A stretch of 64,000 nt of DNA, taken from CALOCY01 sp942491975. Its GTDB lineage: Bacteria > Bacteroidota > Bacteroidia > Bacteroidales > Prolixibacteraceae. A program made the position numbers and the translations under genes. The notes under the pieces are model-generated. The model was not told the origin of the DNA. It worked only from the letters and a program-made list of their open reading frames with translations, and ran no database searches. Below are positions 55,648-64,000 of this stretch, piece after piece. The DNA is taken from positions 1,674,001 to 1,738,000 of the forward strand of contig CALOCY010000004.1 of assembly GCA_942491975.1 (NCBI GenBank), written 5' to 3'. The stretch's first letter is position 1; each line of letters opens with the position of its first letter.

Positions 55648-58125
55648 TTACTTAAATATGTTTTTCAGCTTTTTCGCTGCATCCTTAATATCATCGAGTG
55701 TTTTCTTTTTCATTTCGTTGCGTATTTGCTTTTCAGCTTTGGAGAGGTCTAATTTCACCTTTGGCTTTTTGACAGTCCCCTCAATAACAACCGTTGCATC
55801 AATAAATTTGATGTTCTCACTTCCGGGAAGTACCCCAAACAGTTTATTCAAATCATCTTTTATAACTTTCCGGTCTAACTTTATGTCCATTTTCATGTCT
55901 ACCGTATCATCCATCCCCTTTTTGCCGTATACCAACACATCCTGCTTACCGATACTGGTAGGGAACGGTTCAATAATAAGGTTTCCGTTTTCAATGGTAT
56001 AATTAGCAGTAAAATCCTTAACCTCAACGTTTTTAAGGCGGTCGCTCTTGATTACCGAAGCAATTTTGGCAAATGTATTTGAGTCCATTATTTTCACACC
56101 CTGCGAAGAGAATGTCCCTACCCCATTGATTGACGGAAGAATAATATTCATACTATCACTTACTGTCCCATTCATTTTTAAGGAAGTAGAAAAGGCACCA
56201 ACACTTTTAGCAGCTATCGGGACCATTTTTCGGAACATTGTCAACGACTGGTAAGCCGAAGGGATATCGATATTTTCCATATCCACATTAAATGCAAAAC
56301 GGGGATTTCCTTTTTCCTGTGTAGAGTATACCCCATCCAGTACCATGCCCCCTTTTAACAGGTTCATCCCACATTTCTTTAGCAATAATTCACGGCTAGC
56401 CAGTAATAATTTCCCTTGTGCATCGGTAATGGATAGTTTGTCATAGAGCAGTTTCTTTATATCTACCATCAATTCCACATTCATGCGGTCAGGCACAGTA
56501 AACGCTTTCACCTCATCTCCTGTCCCCTCACCTTCCGGGCTCTTTTCTTCTGCTACACCCCTTTTTGCTACAAGCAATTCATTAAAATTGATGTAAGCGG
56601 ATGTAAATAAAAAACTACCATTCAATACCCCGTCTTTTAGCAGATAGGGGTAAAGGTTCGTTACTTGTCCGGTAAATGCAAAGTTGTTCGAGCCTATTGC
56701 CCCGTTAACATTATTCAGTTGAAGTATCTCCGGTTTTATCAGCAACCGGGCATCTGAAATCTTTAATACCTGCGGCATCTCCTGATGTACAAGCCTGAAC
56801 TCTTTCAATGCTATCTCCCCATCGGTCTTTATTTTATCATATGCTTTCTGATCGACCAGCAACATGCTTCCCTGTGCTGCCAATCTGCCATCAACTATCC
56901 CGGACAGCTCCATAGTACTATCAACCATTGCCGAAAAGGCCCCCAGGTTAATTCTCCCGTTAAACAGAAAATCAAAGCGTGGGTCGGAAATCAGCTGGTC
57001 AAGGCTCATTTTTACATCAAAACTTCCTCCGGTCATAGCCCCCGAAAAGCGGTCAACCACTATCCGGGACAAATCCAGTGCCCCTTGTGGTTTTTGACAG
57101 CTCCCGTCCAGCTTAAAATTAGTGACCAGTGCCTCTCCTTTCGAAGTGTTTACTGCTCCGTCAACAATACCTATTTTAGCCATTATCTCAGGATAATTAT
57201 CCCCCTCGTACACTCCTTTTACCACTCCGTCAAACGTGTGTGTGCCTTTCAGGTCAATTCCCTCAAAATAGGATGCATACATGGTGGGAACAAGGTTTAT
57301 GGCGTCTGCTACCGGTACACCCGAGGCATTAAACCCAAGATCTATCAACAGTCTGTCATTACGCATATCAATACTTCCCGACGTACTTAACGGATAGCCG
57401 TTGAAAGTTATATTAGTATTTTCAAGATCCACAATTTCCCCGCCTTCCTGTAGGCTTACCCGGCCGGAAAGGCCAAGGGGGACATTTTCATAATAACTAT
57501 CACTGCCCTGTTTATAGGTCAGCGATTCCAAATCCACAGCCACATCAAATACCATCCCTTCTCCTGCACCCCCCTTTATCTCTCCGCTCAATCCGGATGC
57601 AGTTAATTTCATAGACGGGGCAGTGTATATCAACAACCCTTCTGAAAGCTCAACTTTTTTGAGGTTTACACCAAACCCGCTACCGGCACTTTCAGGCTCA
57701 ACAGCCTCATCAACCTCCGTTTGGTCTTCGCTGCTGCCCAGGTTCCAATTTGCATTTCCCTGATCATCAGCAATAAGGTGGATATAAGGTTTGTTTACAG
57801 CAACACTTTTAACAACAATGCTTTTCCCCCGAATAACGCTCAACAAATTGATGTCGGTAGAGAGCGCTTCCATGTATACAAGGGTATCGCTTTTATAATC
57901 GCCTGACCCCGAAACATACAATTTCTCAAGCGATATACGTAAATCAGGGAAGCTACTGAACAAACCAACACCGAAATCTTCAAACTGCACATCGGCATCC
58001 AGTTCTTCACTCAATGTTTTTCTTGTTTTTTCGAGTAATTCATCTTTATAGATCATGGGAATAATGATCAGGGCAGCTATAATTACAATAAACAGAATAG
58101 CTAGAATGCGAAGTATCTTTTTCAT
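55648..58125 (-). CDS. AsmA family protein
   Basis: 825 residues. One N-terminal membrane anchor (about 5-25), then the AsmA motif (LDADVQFEDFGVGLFSSFPDLRISLEKLYVSG, first part) typical of the chorein/AsmA superfamily. Long stretches of beta-strand-rich sequence follow, and the conserved C-terminal half carries NGVGTFSSQGVKI and a basic helical tail. AsmA-like proteins bridge inner and outer membranes and move lipids between them; I infer an envelope-lipid role. It starts 5 bp after cinA ends and is the last gene of the wecB-M48-cinA-AsmA series. Confidence 0.88.
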   Translation of the reverse strand: MKKILRILAILFIVIIAALIIIPMIYKDELLEKTRKTLSEELDADVQFEDFGVGLFSSFPDLRISLEKLYVSGSGDYKSDTLVYMEALSTDINLLSVIRGKSIVVKSVAVNKPYIHLIADDQGNANWNLGSSEDQTEVDEAVEPESAGSGFGVNLKKVELSEGLLIYTAPSMKLTASGLSGEIKGGAGEGMVFDVAVDLESLTYKQGSDSYYENVPLGLSGRVSLQEGGEIVDLENTNITFNGYPLSTSGSIDMRNDRLLIDLGFNASGVPVADAINLVPTMYASYFEGIDLKGTHTFDGVVKGVYEGDNYPEIMAKIGIVDGAVNTSKGEALVTNFKLDGSCQKPQGALDLSRIVVDRFSGAMTGGSFDVKMSLDQLISDPRFDFLFNGRINLGAFSAMVDSTMELSGIVDGRLAAQGSMLLVDQKAYDKIKTDGEIALKEFRLVHQEMPQVLKISDARLLIKPEILQLNNVNGAIGSNNFAFTGQVTNLYPYLLKDGVLNGSFLFTSAYINFNELLVAKRGVAEEKSPEGEGTGDEVKAFTVPDRMNVELMVDIKKLLYDKLSITDAQGKLLLASRELLLKKCGMNLLKGGMVLDGVYSTQEKGNPRFAFNVDMENIDIPSAYQSLTMFRKMVPIAAKSVGAFSTSLKMNGTVSDSMNIILPSINGVGTFSSQGVKIMDSNTFAKIASVIKSDRLKNVEVKDFTANYTIENGNLIIEPFPTSIGKQDVLVYGKKGMDDTVDMKMDIKLDRKVIKDDLNKLFGVLPGSENIKFIDATVVIEGTVKKPKVKLDLSKAEKQIRNEMKKKTLDDIKDAAKKLKNIFK

Positions 58126-58130
58126 TGTTT

Positions 58131-59378
58131 CTATTTTTTTTGATTGACAATCAACCTCCTTAGCATGTTTAACGAAGTTTGCGTCGTTCTTGTTATATTT
58201 CTTTGCCGGTTATTTCCAAAATTGTATTTTTTTGTCACCACCTCATCTTTCGACACTACCGCTATCCAAACTGTTCCTACAGGCTTTTCAGGAGTTCCCC
58301 CATCGGGCCCGGCAATACCTGAAGTTGCTATTGCATAATCGACATCCATAAGTTTACGTACCCCTTTAGCCATTTCAACGACCACCTCTTCGCTCACGGC
58401 ACCATGCTCAATTAATGTGTTTTTACAGACACCCAGCACCCGCTCTTTTACAGGATTGGCATAAGCTGTCACCCCTCCTTTAAACCATTCAGAACAACCG
58501 GGTACCAATGTTATCTGGTGCGATATATTTCCTCCCGTACAACTTTCAGCCACAGCCACTGTTTTGTTGGCTGCTTTCAACAGTTTCCCTACCGAAAAGG
58601 CAAGTGAGTCATCATCAAAACCATAGATATATTTTCCAATGTATGCATACAGCTTGTCGATCTCGTTGGCAATTGCTTCATTTAACTTTTCAGCATCAGT
58701 TCCTTTAGTAGAAAGCCGCAATTTTATTCCCGAAGGATTCGGCAAATAGGCCAGCTTCATTGTTTCGGGCAATCGATTTTCCCACGCTGCTATTTTTTCG
58801 GCCAATATTGATTCCGGCAATCCCTGGGTCAGGATGTTTTTATGCACAATGCTAGTCCCGGCAAACAGTGTTTTAAGGCGAGGCAAGACCTCTTCCTGCA
58901 TCAACGCTTTCATTTCAAAAGGCACACCGGGAAGGGCAACCACTATTTTGTCATTTTTTTGAAACCACATGCCGGGGGCTGTCCCCTGACGGTTGATCAA
59001 CACCTCGCACTGTTCAGGCACCAGGGCTTGTTCCCTGTTTAGTTGTCCTACAGTTATACCTCGGGGTTCCAGTAAGTTTCGGATGTGCTCATAAGCCTCC
59101 CTGTTTTCAATCATCTTTGATTGAAAAAAATCAGCCAGTACATATTTGGTCACATCATCACTGGTGGGACCAAGTCCCCCGGTTATAACAACTAGGTCAA
59201 CCTGGGAAATCCCGTTGTTTAGTTCTGTCTCTATTGCTTCACGTTGATCAGCTATTGCAACGATTTTATCCACACCTATCCCTACACTATTCAGATGTTC
59301 GGCCATCCATGAGGCATTGGTGTTCACCACCTGGCCAATCAACAATTCATCGCCAATATTTATAATGTACGCATTCAT
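58131..59378 (-). CDS. cinA: CinA family: competence/damage-inducible protein with PncC domain
   Basis: 415 residues from the ATG at 59378 (MNAYIINIGDELLIGQ); a TTG three codons upstream is less likely. The N-terminal MoCF/COG1058 domain carries GGLGPTSDDVTK and GTAPGMW. The C-terminal PncC domain has AESCTGGNISHQ and GIAGPDGGTPEKPVGTVWIA, all normal. The C-terminal domain deamidates NMN; the N-terminal one is a pyrophosphatase. Length is standard. It begins 9 bp after the M48 gene ends and is followed by AsmA 5 bp on, so an operon is almost certain. Confidence 0.92.
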   Translation of the reverse strand: MNAYIINIGDELLIGQVVNTNASWMAEHLNSVGIGVDKIVAIADQREAIETELNNGISQVDLVVITGGLGPTSDDVTKYVLADFFQSKMIENREAYEHIRNLLEPRGITVGQLNREQALVPEQCEVLINRQGTAPGMWFQKNDKIVVALPGVPFEMKALMQEEVLPRLKTLFAGTSIVHKNILTQGLPESILAEKIAAWENRLPETMKLAYLPNPSGIKLRLSTKGTDAEKLNEAIANEIDKLYAYIGKYIYGFDDDSLAFSVGKLLKAANKTVAVAESCTGGNISHQITLVPGCSEWFKGGVTAYANPVKERVLGVCKNTLIEHGAVSEEVVVEMAKGVRKLMDVDYAIATSGIAGPDGGTPEKPVGTVWIAVVSKDEVVTKKYNFGNNRQRNITRTTQTSLNMLRRLIVNQKK

Positions 59379-59387
59379 AAAATCCAA

Positions 59388-60620
59388 CTATATTTTCTTC
59401 AATTGTTGTACACGCTGCAATAACGTGGGGTGCGAATAGTGAAAAAACACATATGCCGGATGAGGGGTAAGGTTACTCAGGTTTTTCTGCGATAATTTTT
59501 TCAATGCCGAGATCAGGCTTTCAGCATTGTAGTGTTCTGCTGCAAACCTGTCAGCCTGATACTCATTTTTACGTGAAAAGAGATTCAGTCCAATTCCCAA
59601 TAGAAACGATAATGGTGAATAGAGCAACCCAAAAGCAACCAATCCGATATGAAAAACCGTATTTTCAGCCCCTAATGCTATACTCAACTCCGGCTGGTTA
59701 ATTAATAATCCCAAAATGTAAAGCATTGCCCCCGTTTGGAGAATGGACAGGAACATGCCTGTCAGTACATGTTTTTTCCTGTAATGCCCAATTTCATGCG
59801 CCAGCACAGCCACTATTTCATCTGTTGCCAGATCATTCATCAACGTATCATACAATACAATCCGTTTTTTTGCCCCAAACCCCGTAAAGTAAGCATTGGC
59901 TTTGGTCGAACGTTTTGAACCGTCAATTACATATACATTGTCCAACCGAAACCCCACTTTATTTGCAAAACCGGCTATTGCTGTTTTCAATTCACCCTCT
60001 TCCAAAGGCGTTTGTTTGTTAAATAACGGTACGATGACATTTGAATAGAACAGTATCATTAGCAATGTAAATGCAGTAATCAACCCCCATGTATAGAGCC
60101 AAAAGTAGTTGCCGGCAACCATCCAAAACCAGACAAACAGGGCCAGTATGCCACCACCAATGATACCGGCAAGGAGCCACCCCTTCAATTTATCGAAAAA
60201 GAACAGGGATACCGACATGCGGTTAAATCCAAAACGTTCTTCGATATTGAATGTGGCATACAATCCAAAAGGCAGGTTTAGTATATCAGAGGCAAACAAC
60301 AATACTCCAAAGAAGAGCAGGGCAGCAACAACGGGGTGACTACTTATTGTCCCGATAATACCGTCAACCCACGCAAAGCCATCAAAAAACAGCATTAACA
60401 GGATCAACACAAAACTAAAAATCGCCGTAAGTTGCCCAAAACGGTGTTTTACCCGCTCATAGTCCTGTGATTTACGGTATTTTTCATCGTCATAAATTCC
60501 TTTCAATTCAGCAGGAATATCATCAGACCACCTTTTTTTATTCAGGTAATCGAGCAACCGCTCAAACAAAAAATCAAAAATGATAAAGCCTGTAATCAGC
60601 CAGAAAAGTATATGGTCCAT
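59388..60620 (-). CDS. M48 family membrane metallopeptidase (Ste24-like)
   Basis: 410 residues. Several membrane helices flank a cytoplasmic-facing zinc site HEIGH at 275-279, with the third ligand in the later NEYQADRFAAEH block. The N-terminal region has the Ste24 type WSDDIPAELKG motif; GSKRSTKANAYFTGFG precedes the active site. It is longer than HtpX and resembles Ste24/CAAX prenyl protease 1 homologues. Bacterial members degrade misfolded membrane proteins; no prenylated substrate should be assumed. Second gene in the wecB operon (10-bp gap). Confidence 0.92.
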   Translation of the reverse strand: MDHILFWLITGFIIFDFLFERLLDYLNKKRWSDDIPAELKGIYDDEKYRKSQDYERVKHRFGQLTAIFSFVLILLMLFFDGFAWVDGIIGTISSHPVVAALLFFGVLLFASDILNLPFGLYATFNIEERFGFNRMSVSLFFFDKLKGWLLAGIIGGGILALFVWFWMVAGNYFWLYTWGLITAFTLLMILFYSNVIVPLFNKQTPLEEGELKTAIAGFANKVGFRLDNVYVIDGSKRSTKANAYFTGFGAKKRIVLYDTLMNDLATDEIVAVLAHEIGHYRKKHVLTGMFLSILQTGAMLYILGLLINQPELSIALGAENTVFHIGLVAFGLLYSPLSFLLGIGLNLFSRKNEYQADRFAAEHYNAESLISALKKLSQKNLSNLTPHPAYVFFHYSHPTLLQRVQQLKKI

Positions 60621-60630
60621 TGCCTCTTTT

Positions 60631-61767
60631 TTATAAATTGTTCAAAATGATATTTGTAATTTGTTTTGCGGCTGTCCCATCACCGTATGGATTCAATGCC
60701 CTGGCCATGCTGTCATAGTATTCCTGATCTTCTATAAGCCGGGTTACTTCTTTTATAATTTTTTCTTTATCCGTACCCACAAGCTTTACTGTCCCGGCCA
60801 CAACAGCTTCAGGACGTTCAGTAGTATCTCTGGTAACCAACACCGGTTTACCTAAACCAGGAGCTTCTTCCTGTATCCCTCCACTATCAGTGATAATCAG
60901 ATACGACTTGTTCATTAAATAAAGAAAACTCAGATATTCAAGAGGTTCTATTAAAAGAACATTTTTTCGATTATTCAAAAGATCTTTTACTACACTTAAC
61001 ACATTCGGGTTGGGATGCACAGGATAAATAAAATCACACCTAGGATACTTATCGGCTAATTCCCCAATAGCTTCACACATATCTATGAACCCCTGCCCAA
61101 AATTCTCACGCCGGTGCCCGGTAATCAATATAATTTTTGTATCTGGTTTATATGAATATCCCTTTCCTATCAGATCAACAACTATTGCCTGTTCTGCATT
61201 ACTATTGCTAATCTGATCCAATCCAATAAAAAGTGCATCAATCACCGTATTTCCGACTACAAATATCTTTGAAGGATCGATTTGTTCGGAAAGCAAATTC
61301 TTTTTTGCAGTTTCTGTTGGGGCAAAATGATAAGCTGCAATTCTTCCGGTAATTTGTCGATTAATCTCTTCCGGCCAAGGAGAATATATATTGTTCGTTC
61401 GCAAACCGGCTTCCACATGTCCAACAGGTATTTGTTGATAAAATGCTGCTAAAGCTACAGCCATTGATGTAGTTGTATCACCGTGTACAAGTATCAAATC
61501 AGGTTTTATGTCCTGCAATAACAACTTCATATTATCTAAAACACTACAGGTAACATCATACAAGTCCTGTCCGGGCTTCATGATGTTAAAATCAAAATCA
61601 GGGCTTATATCAAAAATCTTCAGTACCTGATCTAACATTTCACGGTGCTGGGCCGACACACAAATTGACAGTTTTATTTGATCCGGATGTTTTTCAAGTT
61701 CTTTTATCACCGGAATCATTTTTATGGATTCTGGCCTGGTTCCAAATACAATTAATATATTTTTCAT
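60631..61767 (-). CDS. wecB: UDP-N-acetylglucosamine 2-epimerase (non-hydrolysing)
   Basis: 378 residues. Family motifs are FGTRPESIKMIPVI at the N-terminus, VHGDTTTSMAVALAAF, GHVEAGLRTNNIYSPWPEE and DSGGIQEEAPGLGKPVLV in the UDP-binding half. It interconverts UDP-GlcNAc and UDP-ManNAc, supplying N-acetylmannosamine for surface polysaccharides. First gene of a minus-strand operon and the neighbour of the divergent glycan genes from 62 kb onward, which gives its product a likely use. Upstream is a short tandem repeat. Confidence 0.94.
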   Translation of the reverse strand: MKNILIVFGTRPESIKMIPVIKELEKHPDQIKLSICVSAQHREMLDQVLKIFDISPDFDFNIMKPGQDLYDVTCSVLDNMKLLLQDIKPDLILVHGDTTTSMAVALAAFYQQIPVGHVEAGLRTNNIYSPWPEEINRQITGRIAAYHFAPTETAKKNLLSEQIDPSKIFVVGNTVIDALFIGLDQISNSNAEQAIVVDLIGKGYSYKPDTKIILITGHRRENFGQGFIDMCEAIGELADKYPRCDFIYPVHPNPNVLSVVKDLLNNRKNVLLIEPLEYLSFLYLMNKSYLIITDSGGIQEEAPGLGKPVLVTRDTTERPEAVVAGTVKLVGTDKEKIIKEVTRLIEDQEYYDSMARALNPYGDGTAAKQITNIILNNL

Positions 61768-61788
61768 TTACATCTATTATTTACAAAA

Positions 61789-61822
61789 CACTATTAATCA
61801 TCACACTATTAATCATCACACT
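61789..61822. repeat. 15-bp tandem repeat upstream of wecB
   Basis: Two exact copies of CACTATTAATCATCA (61789-61803, 61804-61818) plus the first four bases of a third. It lies 22 bases upstream of the wecB start, in the position of a promoter or operator. Confidence 0.7.
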
Positions 61823-62034
61823 AAAGCATTCATTACAAGAATTTTTTCTTAAATTTGAAGGTTAAAAACAAATATAGCGATTTGGTCAGGATTTCTAATT
61901 AAAAAAACCCAAGATGCTAAAAGTCTGTGTGTATTTTCTAAATATGCATTTTTCATTTCCATTTATTCGTGTATTATTTTTTTTGCTTTATTTTTAAAAC
62001 ATAATCATTTTCATAAATCTATTTTCCAAACTAA

Positions 62035-62775
62035 ATGAAAAGATCCATATACATAGTTCTTCCAGCATATAATGAGGAAGAGAGCATTGGTCGATTATTA
62101 AAAAGAATCCAGGAACACATGGAAGAGGCTAATATTGAAAACTACAAGGTGATAGTAGTCAATGATGGCAGCAGTGATGCTACATTGAAGATAGTCAATT
62201 CTTATTCAAAAAAGATTCCTATCGAAATTTTGAGTCATGAAATCAATCAAGGCCTGGGAGCAACAATAAGAGATGGTTTATATTATGCTTCAAAAATTGC
62301 CCTTCATCCTGATGACATCATTATTACAATGGATGCGGATGACACTCACACTCCCGGGCTAATCTTAAGAATGATTCGAATGATCAGAGAGGGATACGAT
62401 GTGGTAATTGCATCAAGGTATCAAAAAGGATCAAGAATATTTGGGCTATCAAAATTTAGAAAATTAATGAGCTATGGTGCATCATTACTTTTTAGAATGC
62501 TTTTTTCAACAAAAGGAATAAAAGATTTCACCTGTGGATTTCGTGCCTACAGAGCCGTTGTTATAAAAAAAGCACTTGAAAAATATGGAAATAAGTTTAT
62601 TGATCAGGATGGGTTTCAAAGCATGGTTGATATATTATTGAAACTGCGAAAAATGGATGTTATTTTTGGTGAAGTTCCTTTTGTTTTAAGGTACGATATG
62701 AAAGAAGGAGAGAGCAAAATGAATATCAAAAAGACGGTAGCTAAAACCCTGTCTTTAATCCTGAAACGTATCTAA
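62035..62775 (+). CDS. Glycosyltransferase family 2, dolichol-phosphate-mannose synthase-like
   Basis: 246 residues. N-terminal VLPAYNEEESIGRLL, then VVNDGSSDAT and the DxD-type motif DADDTHTP near 103. A helical C-terminal part with a GFRAYRA segment and VPFVLRYD follows. It lacks extra C-terminal membrane helices, so it is the soluble DPM1/polyprenyl-phosphate type that uses a nucleotide sugar and an undecaprenyl-phosphate acceptor. The product would feed GT39/GT-C enzymes such as the partial gene at 63623. First gene of a plus-strand series with 2-bp spacing to the next. AT-rich compared with housekeeping genes here. Confidence 0.9.
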   Translation: MKRSIYIVLPAYNEEESIGRLLKRIQEHMEEANIENYKVIVVNDGSSDATLKIVNSYSKKIPIEILSHEINQGLGATIRDGLYYASKIALHPDDIIITMDADDTHTPGLILRMIRMIREGYDVVIASRYQKGSRIFGLSKFRKLMSYGASLLFRMLFSTKGIKDFTCGFRAYRAVVIKKALEKYGNKFIDQDGFQSMVDILLKLRKMDVIFGEVPFVLRYDMKEGESKMNIKKTVAKTLSLILKRI

Positions 62776-62777
62776 TA

Positions 62778-63596
62778 ATGATTATTCATAATATAAAGGG
62801 GCAAAAAACCAGTTGGGATAAAGTATACAATGATTCTAATGTTTCTGGTGGGTGGGCTTATTTATCGCAACTAATCATTAGAACTTTTATAAACGAGACT
62901 AATGTCGTTAATCAAAAAAAAATAATTGAAGCAGGAAGCGGATCAGGTAGAAATTCTGCTAAACTGGCACAACTTGGTGCTATTATAACACTACTGGATT
63001 ATTCTGATTATGCTTTACAGAAAGCGAAAGAATTTTATCAGCAAAATAATATTCCTGCAGCTTTTGTGAATGGAGACATATTTAATATCCCTTTTGATAA
63101 TAACACCTTTGATATTGTATGGAATTCAGGTGTTATTGAACATTGGACTGGAGATCAACAAGTAAGTTGCCTAAAAGAGATGCTTCGGATATCCCAAAAT
63201 AATGGAATAGTAATCACCTTTAATCCCAATGCAAGGTCAATCTTTCATGTTATTGGAAAAAAATTATTAATGCTTTTTAATAGTTATGCTTACATTGATG
63301 AAATCAATATAAAAACACTAAAAAATCAGGCAAAAAAGGCAGGAGGGAAACTTGTAAAAAAAGAATATTCAATAGGTTTCTTCGTTTTATTTGTAGGTTT
63401 ATTCATTCAATTAGCAAAAAAACCTATTGTCGGAGGTCTTTCACGCTTTTGCTTTACGGTTTTAAACAAGTTTTTCGCATCAATAGACCGATCTTTTTTA
63501 GGCAAGCCCTTTTATAAACTAGATCAATTTTTCTCTTTTATTTTTGGAGGTTATCTATTAGTATCTGTAATAAAAAAACATAGTGAGTATAACTAA
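62778..63596 (+). CDS. Class I SAM-dependent methyltransferase
   Basis: 272 residues. Motif I EAGSGSGRNSAKLAQLGA near 52-69 binds SAM; DYSDYAL follows as the acidic loop; VWNSGVIEHWTG is the motif IV region with the Methyltransf_11 signature. The C-terminal third is hydrophobic and basic. It probably methylates a sugar or lipid-linked intermediate, as its neighbours on both sides are glycosyltransferases. It starts 2 bp after the GT2 gene, which indicates co-transcription. The substrate is not known. Confidence 0.85.
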   Translation: MIIHNIKGQKTSWDKVYNDSNVSGGWAYLSQLIIRTFINETNVVNQKKIIEAGSGSGRNSAKLAQLGAIITLLDYSDYALQKAKEFYQQNNIPAAFVNGDIFNIPFDNNTFDIVWNSGVIEHWTGDQQVSCLKEMLRISQNNGIVITFNPNARSIFHVIGKKLLMLFNSYAYIDEINIKTLKNQAKKAGGKLVKKEYSIGFFVLFVGLFIQLAKKPIVGGLSRFCFTVLNKFFASIDRSFLGKPFYKLDQFFSFIFGGYLLVSVIKKHSEYN

Positions 63597-63622
63597 TTTA
63601 TCCTCATAAAGCAACTACGACT

Positions 63623-64000
63623 ATGAAAATTCCAAAAACAGTTTCTTTATATACCTTTTTGGCTATCGTTCTGACCGTAATCGGTTTTTTAATCCGTATC
63701 ATTAATGTTTCTGAACTATCAATATGGGTAGATGAGTTTGTACACATTAACAGGGTACAAGGTTTTCTGAATGGGACATCTCCCATATTTACACATGACA
63801 ATAACGGGATACTACTCACTTACATACTTATACCTATATTTAAATTTATTTCATCAACCCCCTTATGGGCAAGGCTGCCCAGTGTTTTGTTTGGTACAGG
63901 AAGCATTTTTCTTATATATTTTCTGGGGAAAAGATTGTATAACAACTACGTGGGGCTTATTGCTGCTTTTCTCAACACCTTCTCATTATACCTTATTTAC
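63623..64000 (+). CDS. GT39/ArnT-like integral membrane glycosyltransferase, 5' part
   Basis: 126 codons open to the window end. The sequence begins MKIPKTVSLYTFLAIVL, a first membrane helix, then the luminal loop WVDEFVHINRVQGF. The acidic residues there (Asp-Glu in VDEF) match the catalytic Asp of the GT-C/GT39 family. Hydrophobic helices and RLPSVLFGTGS follow. These enzymes transfer a sugar from a polyprenyl phosphate on the outer face of the inner membrane. It follows the methyltransferase 26 bp on and is likely in the same operon. Confidence 0.78.
   Translation, partial: MKIPKTVSLYTFLAIVLTVIGFLIRIINVSELSIWVDEFVHINRVQGFLNGTSPIFTHDNNGILLTYILIPIFKFISSTPLWARLPSVLFGTGSIFLIYFLGKRLYNNYVGLIAAFLNTFSLYLIY

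Noticed and set aside
1..64000. tRNA, rRNA, CRISPR array, riboswitch
   Set aside because: I looked through the intergenic regions by eye and saw no cloverleaf, rRNA core, spaced repeats or known aptamer pattern; a covariance-model scan would be decisive.

Overview
The window comes from a member of the Bacteroidota, probably a Bacteroidales/Marinilabiliales-type marine or anaerobic lineage (order-level placement is inference). Reasons: DUF5606, S41 lipoprotein proteases, the AddB-like PD-(D/E)XK protein and the MtfA/SEC-C protein are typical of the phylum. Several upstream regions carry the phylum's promoter pattern (TTG or TTTG at -33, TAnnTTTG at -7), Shine-Dalgarno sequences are mostly absent, and intergenic DNA is AT-rich. 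Coding density is high. I see no rRNA, tRNA, CRISPR array, transposase or prophage.

Region by region. 1-9.2 kb: end of an NlpC/P60 cell-wall peptidase, a PgpH-type c-di-AMP phosphodiesterase, an S41 lipoprotein protease, a GH10-like lipid- or cell-wall-associated hydrolase, and a fused FAD/Fe-S 2-hydroxyacid dehydrogenase. 9.2-21.2 kb: a small secreted protein, PBP1A, pyruvate kinase, AroQ, XerD, PckA, a BaiN-like flavoprotein, an MFS transporter and MnmA. 21.2-25.1 kb: two secreted metallohydrolases flanked by full-length mnmA and a second, internally deleted mnmA copy, then a second member of the small secreted family. 25.1-32.5 kb: RF3, a cytosolic helical-repeat/GH16-fold protein lacking its catalytic glutamates, a lone PAS protein, and a tandem pair of secreted M14 carboxypeptidase-like proteins of which the first has lost its active site. 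32.7-40 kb: RluF, a methyltransferase/glycosyltransferase pair, MtfA with a SEC-C tail, and the AddB-like nuclease. 40-49.4 kb: gamma-glutamyltransferase, a secreted unknown, TauE/SafE, GlyA, a small membrane protein, a ClC channel with CBS domains, DUF5606, an ECF sigma factor and a DJ-1 family protein. 49.4-54 kb: one 1501-residue exported protein built from 21 TPR-like repeats. 54-64 kb: NhaC, a four-gene minus-strand operon (wecB, M48 protease, cinA, AsmA), and the beginning of a surface-glycan locus (GT2, methyltransferase, GT39).

Together the genes cover central carbon metabolism (pyk, pckA, glyA, the 2-hydroxyacid dehydrogenase), envelope building and turnover (PBP1A, NlpC/P60, AsmA, wecB, glycan genes), extracytoplasmic peptide scavenging (S41, M14 pair, Ggt), and RNA/translation maintenance (mnmA, rluF, prfC). 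I found no obvious complete new system. The least explained items are the in-frame 750-nt-deleted mnmA copy, the repeat/GH16 pseudo-enzyme, the inactive/active M14 pair, the two related small secreted proteins, and the 21-repeat exported protein.
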